A stretch of 64,000 nucleotides of DNA. It comes from Brevibacillus brevis. GTDB taxonomy: Bacteria > Bacillota > Bacilli > Brevibacillales > Brevibacillaceae. The DNA lies in assembly GCF_031583145.1 (NCBI RefSeq), contig NZ_CP134050.1:5528501-5592500 (forward strand). The letters are read 5' to 3'. Of this stretch, positions 34,348-43,369 are shown one piece after another (within the stretch, counting starts at the first letter, position 1; each line of letters opens with the position of its first letter). The notes below the pieces were generated by a model, which was given only the letters and a program-made list of their open reading frames with translations, had not been told where the DNA came from and searched no databases. A program made the translations under genes and the position numbers.

Positions 34348-35358
34348 ATGAACTCGTTACTGTCCAATACCTTTCTCAAAATAATGGGAGTAGTCGCAGC
34401 CTTCGTGCTTTTGGCTTACCTCAGCTACACCAGCCTCGTCTTCGGGGTGATCGATACGAGCTGGCAAACCGCCATCGATGCCTACACGCACTTCAATGGT
34501 TCAAATGAACACATCGCCATTCGAGAGCTGCGTGTCCCCCGTGTGCTGAACGCACTTACGGTAGGCTTCACCCTTGGTGTCGCCGGCACCCTGCTCCAAT
34601 CGTTGACGAGAAATCCTGTCGCAGACGTCGAACTGTTCGGCCTGAATGCAGGTGCTTCCCTGTTCGTCGTTTTCGCAGTCACCTTCATCGGCATCAGCTC
34701 GTTGACCGAGTTTACCTGGATTTCGTTCCTCGGCGCAGCTGTCGCGGGGATCATCGTCTACGTGCTCGGGTCGCTGGGCAGGGACGGATTGACTCCGGTC
34801 AAGCTCGTACTCGCCGGAGCCGCGATCACCGCACTGGCCTCGTCTATCCGCCACGGCATGATGGTCTTGAACGAGAAGGCGACCGATGAAGTCCTCTTCT
34901 GGCTCTCCGGCTCCGTCGGCGGACGAAAGCTGGAGTACTTGGCCACCGTCTTTCCGTACATGCTCGTCGCCTGGGTCGCCGCCTTCGCTTTGGCCAGACC
35001 GATCCAGACCTTGCTCATGGGAGATGACGTCGCCAAGGGGCTCGGGCAGCGCACCTTGCTGGTGAAGCTGGCGACCGGCGCTGTCATCGTTCTCCTGTCC
35101 GGCTGCGCTGTCGCCGTCGCTGGCCCCATCGGCTTTGTCGGTTTGGTGACGCCCCATTTGGCGCGCTACTTCGTCGGCATCGACACGCGCTGGGTCTTGC
35201 TTTACAGCGGACTGCTCGGCTGCATCCTGCTGCTGATGGCGGACATCGCCGCTCGCTTCGTCGCGATGCCTGCTGAAGTCCCTATCGGTGTCATGACCGC
35301 CCTGATCGGCATCCCGTTCTTCATCTACGTCGCACGAAAGGGGCTGGATAAAGGATGA
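34348..35358 (+). CDS. Ferric-siderophore ABC permease, FecCD family (first)
   Basis: 336 residues with about nine to ten membrane helices. FecCD features include RVLNALTVGFTLGVAGTLLQ, the conserved NPVADVELFGLNAGA run, and GPIGFVGLVTPHLAR near the end. It forms one half of the permease with the next gene, whose start overlaps this stop by 4 bp. It is divergent from the lipoprotein receptor and under the same Fur-like sites. Confidence 0.93.
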   Translation: MNSLLSNTFLKIMGVVAAFVLLAYLSYTSLVFGVIDTSWQTAIDAYTHFNGSNEHIAIRELRVPRVLNALTVGFTLGVAGTLLQSLTRNPVADVELFGLNAGASLFVVFAVTFIGISSLTEFTWISFLGAAVAGIIVYVLGSLGRDGLTPVKLVLAGAAITALASSIRHGMMVLNEKATDEVLFWLSGSVGGRKLEYLATVFPYMLVAWVAAFALARPIQTLLMGDDVAKGLGQRTLLVKLATGAVIVLLSGCAVAVAGPIGFVGLVTPHLARYFVGIDTRWVLLYSGLLGCILLLMADIAARFVAMPAEVPIGVMTALIGIPFFIYVARKGLDKG

Positions 35359-36392
35359 AAGAGTACTTTTCGCTGCGTCTGGGCAAACGTGCGACTTCCG
35401 TGCAAATCCATAAGAAAACGCTGTTGTTCAGCCTGATCGCCCTCTTTCTGACCTTTGCCGTGGCTGTCGTCAGCCTGGGGCTGGGGGAAATGAAGATCCA
35501 TCCCCTCGATGTGCTGAAGGTCATATTCGGCGCCGGATCGGAGCAGGACGCCTTGATCGTCCAGCAGTTTCGGATGCCGCGCATCATCGTCGCCATCCTG
35601 GTAGGTGCGGCCTTAGCTTCAGCCGGGGCGATCATGCAAGGGATCGTCCGCAATCCACTGGCTGCTCCCGACATTCTCGGGATCTCCGGAGGCGCTTCGA
35701 TCGCTGCCGTCGGCTTTTTGCTCCTGTTTGAAACGGCCAGCATCAAATGGCTGCCGCCCATCGCTTTTCTCGGGGCCATGCTGACGACGCTGCTCCTGTA
35801 CATCCTGGCCTGGAAAAATGGCGTGACTCCGCTCCGACTCGTGATGATCGGGGTCGGAATCAAGATCGCGGCTGGCGCTATCGTGACCATCCTGATCATG
35901 TTCAGCCCGTTTCTCTTGCAAAACAAAGCATTGCTCTGGCTCACCGGAAGCATTTACGGAGTGGACTGGAACGACGTCCTGATGATCCTCCCCTGGGTGG
36001 TCATCCTGATCCTGGCAGCCGCCTTGCTTACGCGCCGCGTCAACATACAGCAGCTCGGCGACGATGTCGCCACGAGTCTCGGAAGCTACCTGCAATGGGA
36101 TCGCTTCCTCTTGCTGATGATTTGCGCAGCCTTGACCGGAACAGCCGTGTCCGTCGGCGGCGATATCAGCTTCGTCGCGCTGCTGGCGCCGCATATCGCC
36201 AAACAGCTGATCGGCCCTTCATTTGGCGGAGCGCTGCCGCTTTCGGCATTCATCGGTGCCTTGATCGTGCTCCTCGCTGATCTCGTCGCCAGAGTAGCTT
36301 TTACACCCATCGAAGTCCCGGTAGGCGTCTTCACCTCGGCAGTCGGCGCCCCGTTTTTCATTTACTTGCTGTACAAAAACCGGAATCGCTAG
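35355..36392 (+). CDS. Ferric-siderophore ABC permease, FecCD family (second)
   Basis: 345 residues, homologous to the preceding gene. Motifs: RMPRIIVAILVGAALASAGAI (shortened by loops), RNPLAAPDILGISGGAS and GDISFVALLAPHIAKQL. About nine to ten helices. Overlap of 4 bp with the first permease implies coupled synthesis of the heterodimer. The ATPase gene follows 19 bp later. Confidence 0.93.
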   Translation: MKEYFSLRLGKRATSVQIHKKTLLFSLIALFLTFAVAVVSLGLGEMKIHPLDVLKVIFGAGSEQDALIVQQFRMPRIIVAILVGAALASAGAIMQGIVRNPLAAPDILGISGGASIAAVGFLLLFETASIKWLPPIAFLGAMLTTLLLYILAWKNGVTPLRLVMIGVGIKIAAGAIVTILIMFSPFLLQNKALLWLTGSIYGVDWNDVLMILPWVVILILAAALLTRRVNIQQLGDDVATSLGSYLQWDRFLLLMICAALTGTAVSVGGDISFVALLAPHIAKQLIGPSFGGALPLSAFIGALIVLLADLVARVAFTPIEVPVGVFTSAVGAPFFIYLLYKNRNR

Positions 36393-36411
36393 TGAAAGGA
36401 GACGAACGATC

Positions 36412-37239
36412 ATGCACGCTTTGGAAACTCGCCAGTTGACGTTATCCTATGGAGAACGCAATATCATTGAAGGGCTGAATCTGAACATCCCCCGCGGCAA
36501 GATTACGGTCTTTATCGGCAGCAACGGGAGCGGAAAGTCGACGCTGCTGCGTTCCCTTGCCCGTTTGCTGAAGCCAAAGGACGGCGCCATCCTGCTCGAC
36601 GGCGAATCGATCGCCAAGCAATCGACCAAGGAAGTTGCCAAACGGCTTGCCATATTGCCGCAAGGACCAAGCGCTCCCGAGGGACTGACCGTGCTGCAGC
36701 TGGTCAAGCAAGGGCGCTATCCGTACCAAAACTGGCTACAGCAATGGTCCGAGGAAGACGAGAAGATGGTGACACGCGCCCTCGAAGCCACACAGCTCTC
36801 CGCCCTCGCCAACCGCCCCGTCGACTCTCTCTCCGGCGGTCAGCGCCAACGTGCATGGATCGCTATGACGCTGGCGCAAGGGACGGAAACGATCCTGCTC
36901 GACGAACCGACCACGTATCTCGACATGTCCCACCAGATCGAGATCCTGGACCTATTGTTCGAGCTGAACGAGACCGAGCAGCGCACGATTGTCATGGTCT
37001 TGCACGACTTGAATCTGGCATGCCGCTACGCCCATCACATCGTCGCGGTGCACAACCAGACCGTCGTGGCAGAAGGCTCTCCCGACGATGTGCTGACGAC
37101 AGACCTGGTCCGAACCGTCTTTGATATGGATTGCCAAATCACTCTCGATCCTCTCTACGGCACGCCGATGTGCATTCCGTACAGCAAGAGCCGCCTGGCT
37201 GCCGCTGTCCTGGAGCAGAGGACCGCTGTGCTGTCGTAA
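36412..37239 (+). CDS. Ferric-siderophore ABC transporter ATP-binding protein
   Basis: 275 residues. Walker A GSNGSGKST, Q-loop LPQGP, signature SLSGGQRQR, Walker B TILLDEPTTYLD and H-loop VLHDLN are complete, in the FecE/FhuC/YusV group. AAAGGAGA precedes ATG 36412. It powers the FecCD pair encoded directly upstream. A strong terminator follows the gene. Confidence 0.94.
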   Translation: MHALETRQLTLSYGERNIIEGLNLNIPRGKITVFIGSNGSGKSTLLRSLARLLKPKDGAILLDGESIAKQSTKEVAKRLAILPQGPSAPEGLTVLQLVKQGRYPYQNWLQQWSEEDEKMVTRALEATQLSALANRPVDSLSGGQRQRAWIAMTLAQGTETILLDEPTTYLDMSHQIEILDLLFELNETEQRTIVMVLHDLNLACRYAHHIVAVHNQTVVAEGSPDDVLTTDLVRTVFDMDCQITLDPLYGTPMCIPYSKSRLAAAVLEQRTAVLS

Positions 37240-37258
37240 TAGGCTCTGACTGCAAAAA

Positions 37259-37294
37259 ACAAGCCACTCCGATTGGAATGGCTTGTTTTTTTTT
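37259..37294 (+). terminator. Terminator of the siderophore permease operon
   Basis: AACAAGCCACTCC / GGAATGGCTTGTT stem followed by nine T residues. Confidence 0.93.
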
Positions 37295-37295
37295 C

Positions 37296-37341
37296 GAAAA
37301 AGGGCTGCGCCCGCGTCAAACCCGTCCGCGAGTGCAGCCCT
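37296..37341 (-). terminator. Terminator of the glycolysis operon
   Basis: Minus strand AGGGCTGC ... GCAGCCCT with inner GC pairing, followed by TTTTTCG. It lies 21 bp after the enolase stop. Confidence 0.8.
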
Positions 37342-37361
37342 AGTCATTCCTGCAAAGGAGC

Positions 37362-38648
37362 TTACTTTTTCAAGTTGTAGAAAGCAGCACGGCCGCCGAA
37401 ACGGGACGTGTCGCCCAGCTCGTCCTCGATGCGCAGCAATTGGTTGTACTTCGCTACGCGGTCGGTACGGGATGGCGCACCGGTCTTGATTTGACCCGCA
37501 TTGGTCGCCACTGCGATGTCGGAGATCGTGGAGTCCTCGGTCTCGCCGGAGCGGTGGGAAATCACTGCTGTGTAGCCGGCGCGCTTCGCCATTTCGATCG
37601 CTTCGAACGTCTCGGTCAGCGTACCGATTTGGTTCACTTTCACGAGGATGGAGTTGCCTGTCGCCGATTCGATCCCACGTGCCAGGCGCTCGGTGTTGGT
37701 CACGAACAGGTCGTCGCCCACCAGCTGCACTTTGCTGCCCAGTTTGTCGGTCAAAGCCTTCCAGCCGTCCCAGTCGTCTTCGGACAGACCGTCTTCAATC
37801 GAGATGATCGGGTATTTGCTCACCAGATCTTCGTAGAACGCGATCATTTCTTCGGTTGTTTTGACGACTCCTTCGCCTTCGAAGTGGTATTTGCCGTCTT
37901 TGAACATTTCTGTCGCGGCTACGTCGAGTGCGAGGAATACGTCTTTGCCAGGCTCGTAGCCAGCAGCCTTGATCGCAGCCAGGATGGTGGTGATCGCTTC
38001 TTCGTTGGACTTCAGATTGGGCGCAAAGCCGCCCTCATCGCCAACAGCGGTGCTCAGACCTTTTTCAGACAGCACCTTTTTCAGGGAGTGGAAGATTTCC
38101 GCACCGGTGCGCAGCGCTTCTTTAAAGGATTCCGCCCCTACCGGCATGACCATGAATTCCTGGATGTCGACGGTGTTGTCCGCATGCTTGCCGCCGTTCA
38201 GGATGTTCATCATCGGCACAGGCAAGGTTCTCGCATTGAAACCGCCGAGGTAGTTGTACAGCGGCAGCCCCAAGGAATCTGCTGCTGCGCGTGCAACTGC
38301 CATGGAGACGCCCAGGATCGCATTGGCGCCCAGCTTGCCTTTGTTGTTCGTGCCATCGAGCTGAAGCATCGCCATATCGACGCCGACCTGATCCAGCGCG
38401 TCCATGCCGATCAGCTCAGGCGCGATGATTTCGTTTACGTTTTCGACCGCTTTCAGTACGCCTTTGCCCAGGTAACGGGACTTGTCGCCATCGCGCAGCT
38501 CTACCGCTTCATAAGCGCCGGTAGAAGCCCCGGACGGTACTGCAGCGCGGCCCATCGAACCGTCTTCCAGATAGACTTCGACTTCCACAGTCGGGTTGCC
38601 GCGGGAATCCATAATTTCGCGTGCGTAGATGTCAGTAATCATCGCCAT
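37362..38648 (-). CDS. eno: Enolase
   Basis: 428 residues, normal length. It converts 2-phosphoglycerate to phosphoenolpyruvate. The N-terminal AREIMDSRGNPTVEVEV, GDEGGFAP, the metal ligands (LALDVAATE, SIEDGL, VGDDLFVTN) and the signature ILVKVNQIGTLTE with SHRSGETED are all present. Last gene of the leftward cggR-led glycolysis operon, 92 bp after gpmI, and followed by a terminator. Confidence 0.97.
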   Translation of the reverse strand: MAMITDIYAREIMDSRGNPTVEVEVYLEDGSMGRAAVPSGASTGAYEAVELRDGDKSRYLGKGVLKAVENVNEIIAPELIGMDALDQVGVDMAMLQLDGTNNKGKLGANAILGVSMAVARAAADSLGLPLYNYLGGFNARTLPVPMMNILNGGKHADNTVDIQEFMVMPVGAESFKEALRTGAEIFHSLKKVLSEKGLSTAVGDEGGFAPNLKSNEEAITTILAAIKAAGYEPGKDVFLALDVAATEMFKDGKYHFEGEGVVKTTEEMIAFYEDLVSKYPIISIEDGLSEDDWDGWKALTDKLGSKVQLVGDDLFVTNTERLARGIESATGNSILVKVNQIGTLTETFEAIEMAKRAGYTAVISHRSGETEDSTISDIAVATNAGQIKTGAPSRTDRVAKYNQLLRIEDELGDTSRFGGRAAFYNLKK

Positions 38649-38740
38649 TTCTCATCCATCTCCTTTTTGTGTGCGGGTCTCCCCACCAATTTTTATATAA
38701 GCTTGCGATCGGGCACCATTTCAGTTTGTGCCAGAGCGGC

Positions 38741-40282
38741 TTATTTTGCAAGTAACGATTTGCCTGTCATTTCCTCTGGCTGCGGCGCACCCAGCAGGTC
38801 GAGCAGGGTCGGCGAAAGATCGGCCAGGACGCCGCCCTCGCGCAGGGTGGCTCCTTCCTTCGTCACGATCACCGGCACCGGGTATGTGCTGTGCGAAGTG
38901 ATCGGACGGCCTTCCGGATCGAGCATCAGGTCGGCATTGCCGTGATCGGCTGTGATGACCGCCACCCCGCCTTTTGCCGTGATCGCCTCCACTACGCGGC
39001 CCAGGCACGTGTCCACGGTCTCGACCGCCTTGATGGTCGGCTCCATCTTGCCCGAATGGCCGACCATGTCGCAGTTGGCGAAGTTGAGGATAATCGCGTC
39101 GAAGTGGTCTGCCTCGATCTCGGCCACGACCGCATCGGTCAGCTCGATCGCGCTCATCTCCGGCTTGAGATCGTAGGTCGCGACTTTCGGCGACGGAATG
39201 AGAATGCGCGTCTCGCCCGGGAACTCCTGCTCTCGTCCGCCGCTGAAGAAGAACGTCACGTGCGGGTACTTTTCCGTCTCCGCAATGCGCAGCTGCTTCA
39301 GTCCTTGCTGAGACAGCACTTCGCCCAGCGTGTTGTCCAGATTGGAAGGCTTGTAGGCCACATAGCCGTCCACCGACTCGGAAAAATGGGTCAGGCAGAC
39401 GAAGTGCAGGTGACGCGGATGCTTTTCTCCCCGATCGAATCCGCGGAAATCGTCGTTGGTGAATGCCTGCGAGATTTGAATCGCCCGGTCCGGACGGAAG
39501 TTGAAAAAGATGATGGCGTCCTCGTCCTGGATCGTAGCGACAGGCTCTCCCTGCTCATCCACGATGACTGTCGGCATGACGAACTCGTCCATGATCGACT
39601 TCTCGTACGATTCCTTGACGGCCTTGATCGGATCCTGATACTGGGGAGCATCCGCGTACACCATGGCGCGGTACGCTTTCTCGATACGTTCCCACCGCTT
39701 GTCGCGATCCATCGCGTAGTAGCGGCCTTGCACGGTGGCGATCCTGCCTACGCCGGTCTCTGCAATCTTGGCTTGCAGCCGCTCGATGTAGCCTACTGCG
39801 CTGTCCGGCGAAACGTCCCGTCCGTCCAAAAAGCCGTGGATGTAGACCCGGTCGACGTTTTGCCGCTTCGCCATCTCGAGAATCGCAAACAGATGGTCAA
39901 TGTGGCTGTGTACGCCGCCGTCCGACAAAAGCCCGAACAAATGCAGCTGCTTGCCTTTTTCCTTGACGTGGCGAAAAGCTTCGAGCAAGGTTTCGTTCTC
40001 GAAAAATTCGCCTTCCCGGATCGATTTGGTGATGCGGGTCAAGTCCTGGTAAACCACGCGGCCGGCACCGATGTTGAGGTGGCCTACCTCGGAATTGCCC
40101 ATCTGTCCCTCGGGCAAGCCGACAGCGAGCCCGCTCGCCTCCAATGTCGTGTGGGGATATTGGTTCCAATAACGGTCAAAGTTCGGTTTTTTCGCTTGCG
40201 CTACCGCATTGCCGTACGTCTCGTCGCGCAGGGCAAAGCCGTCCAGGATCAGCAGCGCAACCGGTTTGGGCCGATGTGCCAT
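38741..40282 (-). CDS. gpmI: 2,3-bisphosphoglycerate-independent phosphoglycerate mutase
   Basis: 513 residues. Alkaline-phosphatase superfamily, Mn-dependent: LILDGFALRD metal site, catalytic Ser in MGNSEVGH, phosphatase-type TADHGN late in the protein. It interconverts 3- and 2-phosphoglycerate. It begins 16 bp after tpiA and precedes eno, the usual order in Bacillus-type operons. The Mn-dependent form is the spore-former type, sensitive to pH during sporulation (family knowledge). Confidence 0.97.
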   Translation of the reverse strand: MAHRPKPVALLILDGFALRDETYGNAVAQAKKPNFDRYWNQYPHTTLEASGLAVGLPEGQMGNSEVGHLNIGAGRVVYQDLTRITKSIREGEFFENETLLEAFRHVKEKGKQLHLFGLLSDGGVHSHIDHLFAILEMAKRQNVDRVYIHGFLDGRDVSPDSAVGYIERLQAKIAETGVGRIATVQGRYYAMDRDKRWERIEKAYRAMVYADAPQYQDPIKAVKESYEKSIMDEFVMPTVIVDEQGEPVATIQDEDAIIFFNFRPDRAIQISQAFTNDDFRGFDRGEKHPRHLHFVCLTHFSESVDGYVAYKPSNLDNTLGEVLSQQGLKQLRIAETEKYPHVTFFFSGGREQEFPGETRILIPSPKVATYDLKPEMSAIELTDAVVAEIEADHFDAIILNFANCDMVGHSGKMEPTIKAVETVDTCLGRVVEAITAKGGVAVITADHGNADLMLDPEGRPITSHSTYPVPVIVTKEGATLREGGVLADLSPTLLDLLGAPQPEEMTGKSLLAK

Positions 40283-40298
40283 CTTTTTCTCCTCCTAC

Positions 40299-41054
40299 TT
40301 ACTTCGCTGCTCCATTGATCAGCTGCAAATAACTGTCAGGCTGTAGGCTCGCTCCGCCCACCAGCGCTCCGTCGATATCCGGCTGCGCCATGTAGCTGGC
40401 GATGTTCTCCGGCTTGACGCTTCCCCCGTACTGGATGCGCACTTCCTCCGCCGTCTTTTGGCCGAAGCGCTCGGCAATGACCTGCCGAATGATCGCGATC
40501 GTCTCATTCGCATCCTCTGCCGTGGATGACTTGCCTGTTCCAATCGCCCAGATCGGCTCGTATGCGATGACGACATCAGCGAGCTGCGCCGCTTCCAGTC
40601 CGGCCAAAGCGCCTTCGGTCTGGGTGCGCACGACGGTCGCGGTCTCGCCCGCTTCCCGCTGCTCCAGGCTTTCCCCTACGCACACGATCGGCTTCAGTCC
40701 GTGCTTCAGGGCAGCGAGCACTTTTTTGTTGACGGTTTCATCCGTCTCATTGAAGTACTGACGGCGCTCCGAGTGGCCGAGGATGACGTACTTCACGCCG
40801 ATTTCCTTTAGCATGCCCGGGCTGATCTCGCCGGTGAAAGCGCCTTGTTCCTCAAAGTGCATGTTTTGCGCGCCCAGTGCGATATCCGAGCCTGCGAGAA
40901 TTTGCCCGAGGGCAGGCAAAGCGGTAAACGGTGCGCAAACCACCTTTTCTACACCAGCAGCTGCGCCGCCCGCAACTGCGTCCTTCGCAAACTGCGTCGC
41001 CTCGGCAATCGTTTTGAACATCTTCCAGTTCCCCGCGATAATTGGCGTTCTCAA
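40299..41054 (-). CDS. tpiA: Triosephosphate isomerase
   Basis: 251 residues, a complete TIM barrel. Catalytic residues are visible: Asn-Lys in GNWKM, His in ILGHSERR, Glu in AYEPIWAIGTG, and the phosphate loop GGSVKPEN. It interconverts dihydroxyacetone phosphate and glyceraldehyde 3-phosphate. It lies 11 bp after pgk and 16 bp before gpmI in the operon. Confidence 0.97.
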   Translation of the reverse strand: MRTPIIAGNWKMFKTIAEATQFAKDAVAGGAAAGVEKVVCAPFTALPALGQILAGSDIALGAQNMHFEEQGAFTGEISPGMLKEIGVKYVILGHSERRQYFNETDETVNKKVLAALKHGLKPIVCVGESLEQREAGETATVVRTQTEGALAGLEAAQLADVVIAYEPIWAIGTGKSSTAEDANETIAIIRQVIAERFGQKTAEEVRIQYGGSVKPENIASYMAQPDIDGALVGGASLQPDSYLQLINGAAK

Positions 41055-41065
41055 GAAATCTCCCC

Positions 41066-42250
41066 CTATTCGTTATCTGCAAGCACCGCTACACCCGGCA
41101 GTTCTTTGCCTTCCATGAATTCCAGGGATGCGCCGCCTCCAGTGGAAATGTGTGTCATTTGTTCGGCTACGCCCGCTTTTTCCACGGCTGCCACCGAGTC
41201 GCCTCCGCCGATGATGGTCGTGCCCTTGCATTCGGCCATCGCTTTGGCCACGCCGATGGTGCCGCCTGCAAATGCGTCCATTTCAAAGACGCCCATCGGC
41301 CCGTTCCAGACGACCGTCTTGGAATCGACGATGACGCGATGGTATTGTTCCACGGTTTTCGGGCCGATATCGAGCGCCATCCAGCCATCCGGAATCGCCT
41401 CGATGGATACGGTCTGTTTTTGCGCATCTGCTGCGAATCGGTCCGCTACGATGACGTCGACCGGCATGAGCAGCTCCACGCCGCGTTCTTTTGCCTGCGC
41501 CATCAGCGTGCGCGCCAGATCCAGCTTGTCGTCCTCGCACAAAGAAGCGCCGATGCCGTAGCCTTGCGCTTTGAGGAACGTATTGGCCATCCCGCCGCCG
41601 ATGATCAGATGATCGACTTTCGTCAGCAAATTTTCGATGACTGCGATTTTATCTTTTACCTTTGCCCCGCCGACGATCGCCGTAAACGGACGTTCCGGCT
41701 TGGACAAGGCTCCTCCCAAGAAGCGAATTTCTTTTTCCATCAAAAGGCCTGCAACAGCCGGTATGTAGTCTGCGATGCCTGCCGTCGAAGCATGTGCGCG
41801 ATGGGCTGCGCCAAAGGCATCGTTCACAAACAGATCGGCGAGTGCAGCAAAGCTCTTCGCCAGCTGTGGATCGTTCTTTTCTTCTCCCGCATGGAAGCGC
41901 ACGTTTTCAAGCAGGATGACATCCCCCGCCTCCATGTTTTTGACTGCCGCTTCTACTTCCGCGCCCACGGAATCATCCAGCTTCTTCACTTCTTTGCCCA
42001 GAAGAGCGGACAAATGGGCAGCGACCGGGGTCAGACGCATCTCTTCCACTACTTGCCCTTTAGGACGGCCAAAATGGCTTGCCAGGATGACTTTTGCCCC
42101 TGCTTCCACCAGGAAACGAATGGTCGGCACGGCAGCACGGATGCGCGTATCGTCGGTGATGATCCCGTCCTGCATTGGCACGTTGAAGTCGACTCGGCAG
42201 AAAACGCGCTTGCCTGCCAGCTCAACATCGCGGATAGATTTCTTGTTCAT
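41066..42250 (-). CDS. pgk: Phosphoglycerate kinase
   Basis: 394 residues from ATG 42250, which has GGGAGG six to seven bases upstream; a TTG at 42265 lies within that ribosome site and is not used. Signature RVDFNVPMQDG, ASHFGRPKG, and nucleotide-site GGGDSVAA are present. It makes ATP from 1,3-bisphosphoglycerate. Third enzyme gene of the operon, 100 bp after gap. Confidence 0.97.
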   Translation of the reverse strand: MNKKSIRDVELAGKRVFCRVDFNVPMQDGIITDDTRIRAAVPTIRFLVEAGAKVILASHFGRPKGQVVEEMRLTPVAAHLSALLGKEVKKLDDSVGAEVEAAVKNMEAGDVILLENVRFHAGEEKNDPQLAKSFAALADLFVNDAFGAAHRAHASTAGIADYIPAVAGLLMEKEIRFLGGALSKPERPFTAIVGGAKVKDKIAVIENLLTKVDHLIIGGGMANTFLKAQGYGIGASLCEDDKLDLARTLMAQAKERGVELLMPVDVIVADRFAADAQKQTVSIEAIPDGWMALDIGPKTVEQYHRVIVDSKTVVWNGPMGVFEMDAFAGGTIGVAKAMAECKGTTIIGGGDSVAAVEKAGVAEQMTHISTGGGASLEFMEGKELPGVAVLADNE

Positions 42251-42349
42251 GAACGATCCTCCCAAACATTGGCTTTTTATTCGGAAAATAAGATATGGGA
42301 AAAGGGAGATTGCTCTCCCTTTTTATCCACAACAGTTCTATTTTACGTG

Positions 42350-43354
42350 TTACAAGCCGCGCTGCGCAACAAAATGGCACAAGTCTACGACGCGATTGGA
42401 GTAGCCCCATTCATTGTCGTACCAAGAGACTACTTTCACCATGTTGCCTTCCAAGACCATGGTCGACAGCGCATCGATGGTCGAGGACGCCGGATTGCCA
42501 TTGTAGTCGGAGGAAACCAGCGGAGCTTCGGAATAGCCGAGGATGCCTTTGAGCGGGCCCTCTGCCGCTTCCTTGAGCGCCTGGTTCAGTTCGTCTACCG
42601 TCACGTCTGTTTTCAGTTCGGCCACCAGGTCGACTACCGATACGTTCGGAGTCGGCACGCGCATGGCAAATCCGTTCAGCTTGCCTTTCAGCTCAGGCAG
42701 TACGAGCGCCACCGCTTTGGCCGCCCCTGTCGAGGTCGGGATGATGTTCTCAGCCGCTGCACGCGCACGACGCAAGTCCTTGTGCGGCAGGTCGAGAATT
42801 TGCTGGTCGTTGGTGTAGGAGTGGACAGTCGTCATCAAGCCGCGCACGATGCCGAATTTGTCGTTCAGTACTTTGGCAAACGGAGCCAGGCAGTTGGTGG
42901 TGCAGGAAGCGTTGGAAATCACGGTATGCTGCGCCGGATCGTACTTGTCTTCGTTCACGCCCATGACCACGGTGATGTCTTCGTTCGTTGCAGGTGCGGA
43001 AATGATGACTTTTTTCGCTCCGCCCTCCAGGTGCTTCGCCGCATCTTCGCGTTTGGTGAAACGGCCTGTGGATTCTACGACGATCTCTACGCCGTACTCC
43101 GCCCACTTCAGCTCAGCAGGATCGCGTTCCGCCAGCACCTTGATTTCTTTTCCGCCCACGATCAGCGTGTTGTCGCCCGCTTCGACCTCCAGATCGAGCA
43201 CGCCGTGAACGGTGTCGTATTTCAACAGATGCGCCAGCGTATGTGCGTCGGTCAAGTCATTGACCGCGACGATTTCTACATCAGGATTGTTCAGCGCTGC
43301 GCGAAATACGTTGCGTCCGATACGTCCAAAACCGTTAATTCCAACCTTCACCAT
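42350..43354 (-). CDS. gap: Glyceraldehyde-3-phosphate dehydrogenase
   Basis: 334 residues. N-terminal NAD fold GINGFGRIGR, catalytic Cys in SNASCTTNCLAP, and the C-terminal SWYDNEWGYSNR. Asp-containing NDLTD after the first strands suits NAD use, the glycolytic GapA type. In Bacillus this gene directly follows cggR; here an NhaC-type antiporter gene intervenes, ending 15 bp upstream. Confidence 0.97.
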   Translation of the reverse strand: MVKVGINGFGRIGRNVFRAALNNPDVEIVAVNDLTDAHTLAHLLKYDTVHGVLDLEVEAGDNTLIVGGKEIKVLAERDPAELKWAEYGVEIVVESTGRFTKREDAAKHLEGGAKKVIISAPATNEDITVVMGVNEDKYDPAQHTVISNASCTTNCLAPFAKVLNDKFGIVRGLMTTVHSYTNDQQILDLPHKDLRRARAAAENIIPTSTGAAKAVALVLPELKGKLNGFAMRVPTPNVSVVDLVAELKTDVTVDELNQALKEAAEGPLKGILGYSEAPLVSSDYNGNPASSTIDALSTMVLEGNMVKVVSWYDNEWGYSNRVVDLCHFVAQRGL

Positions 43355-43369
43355 ATGAATACCTCCTGC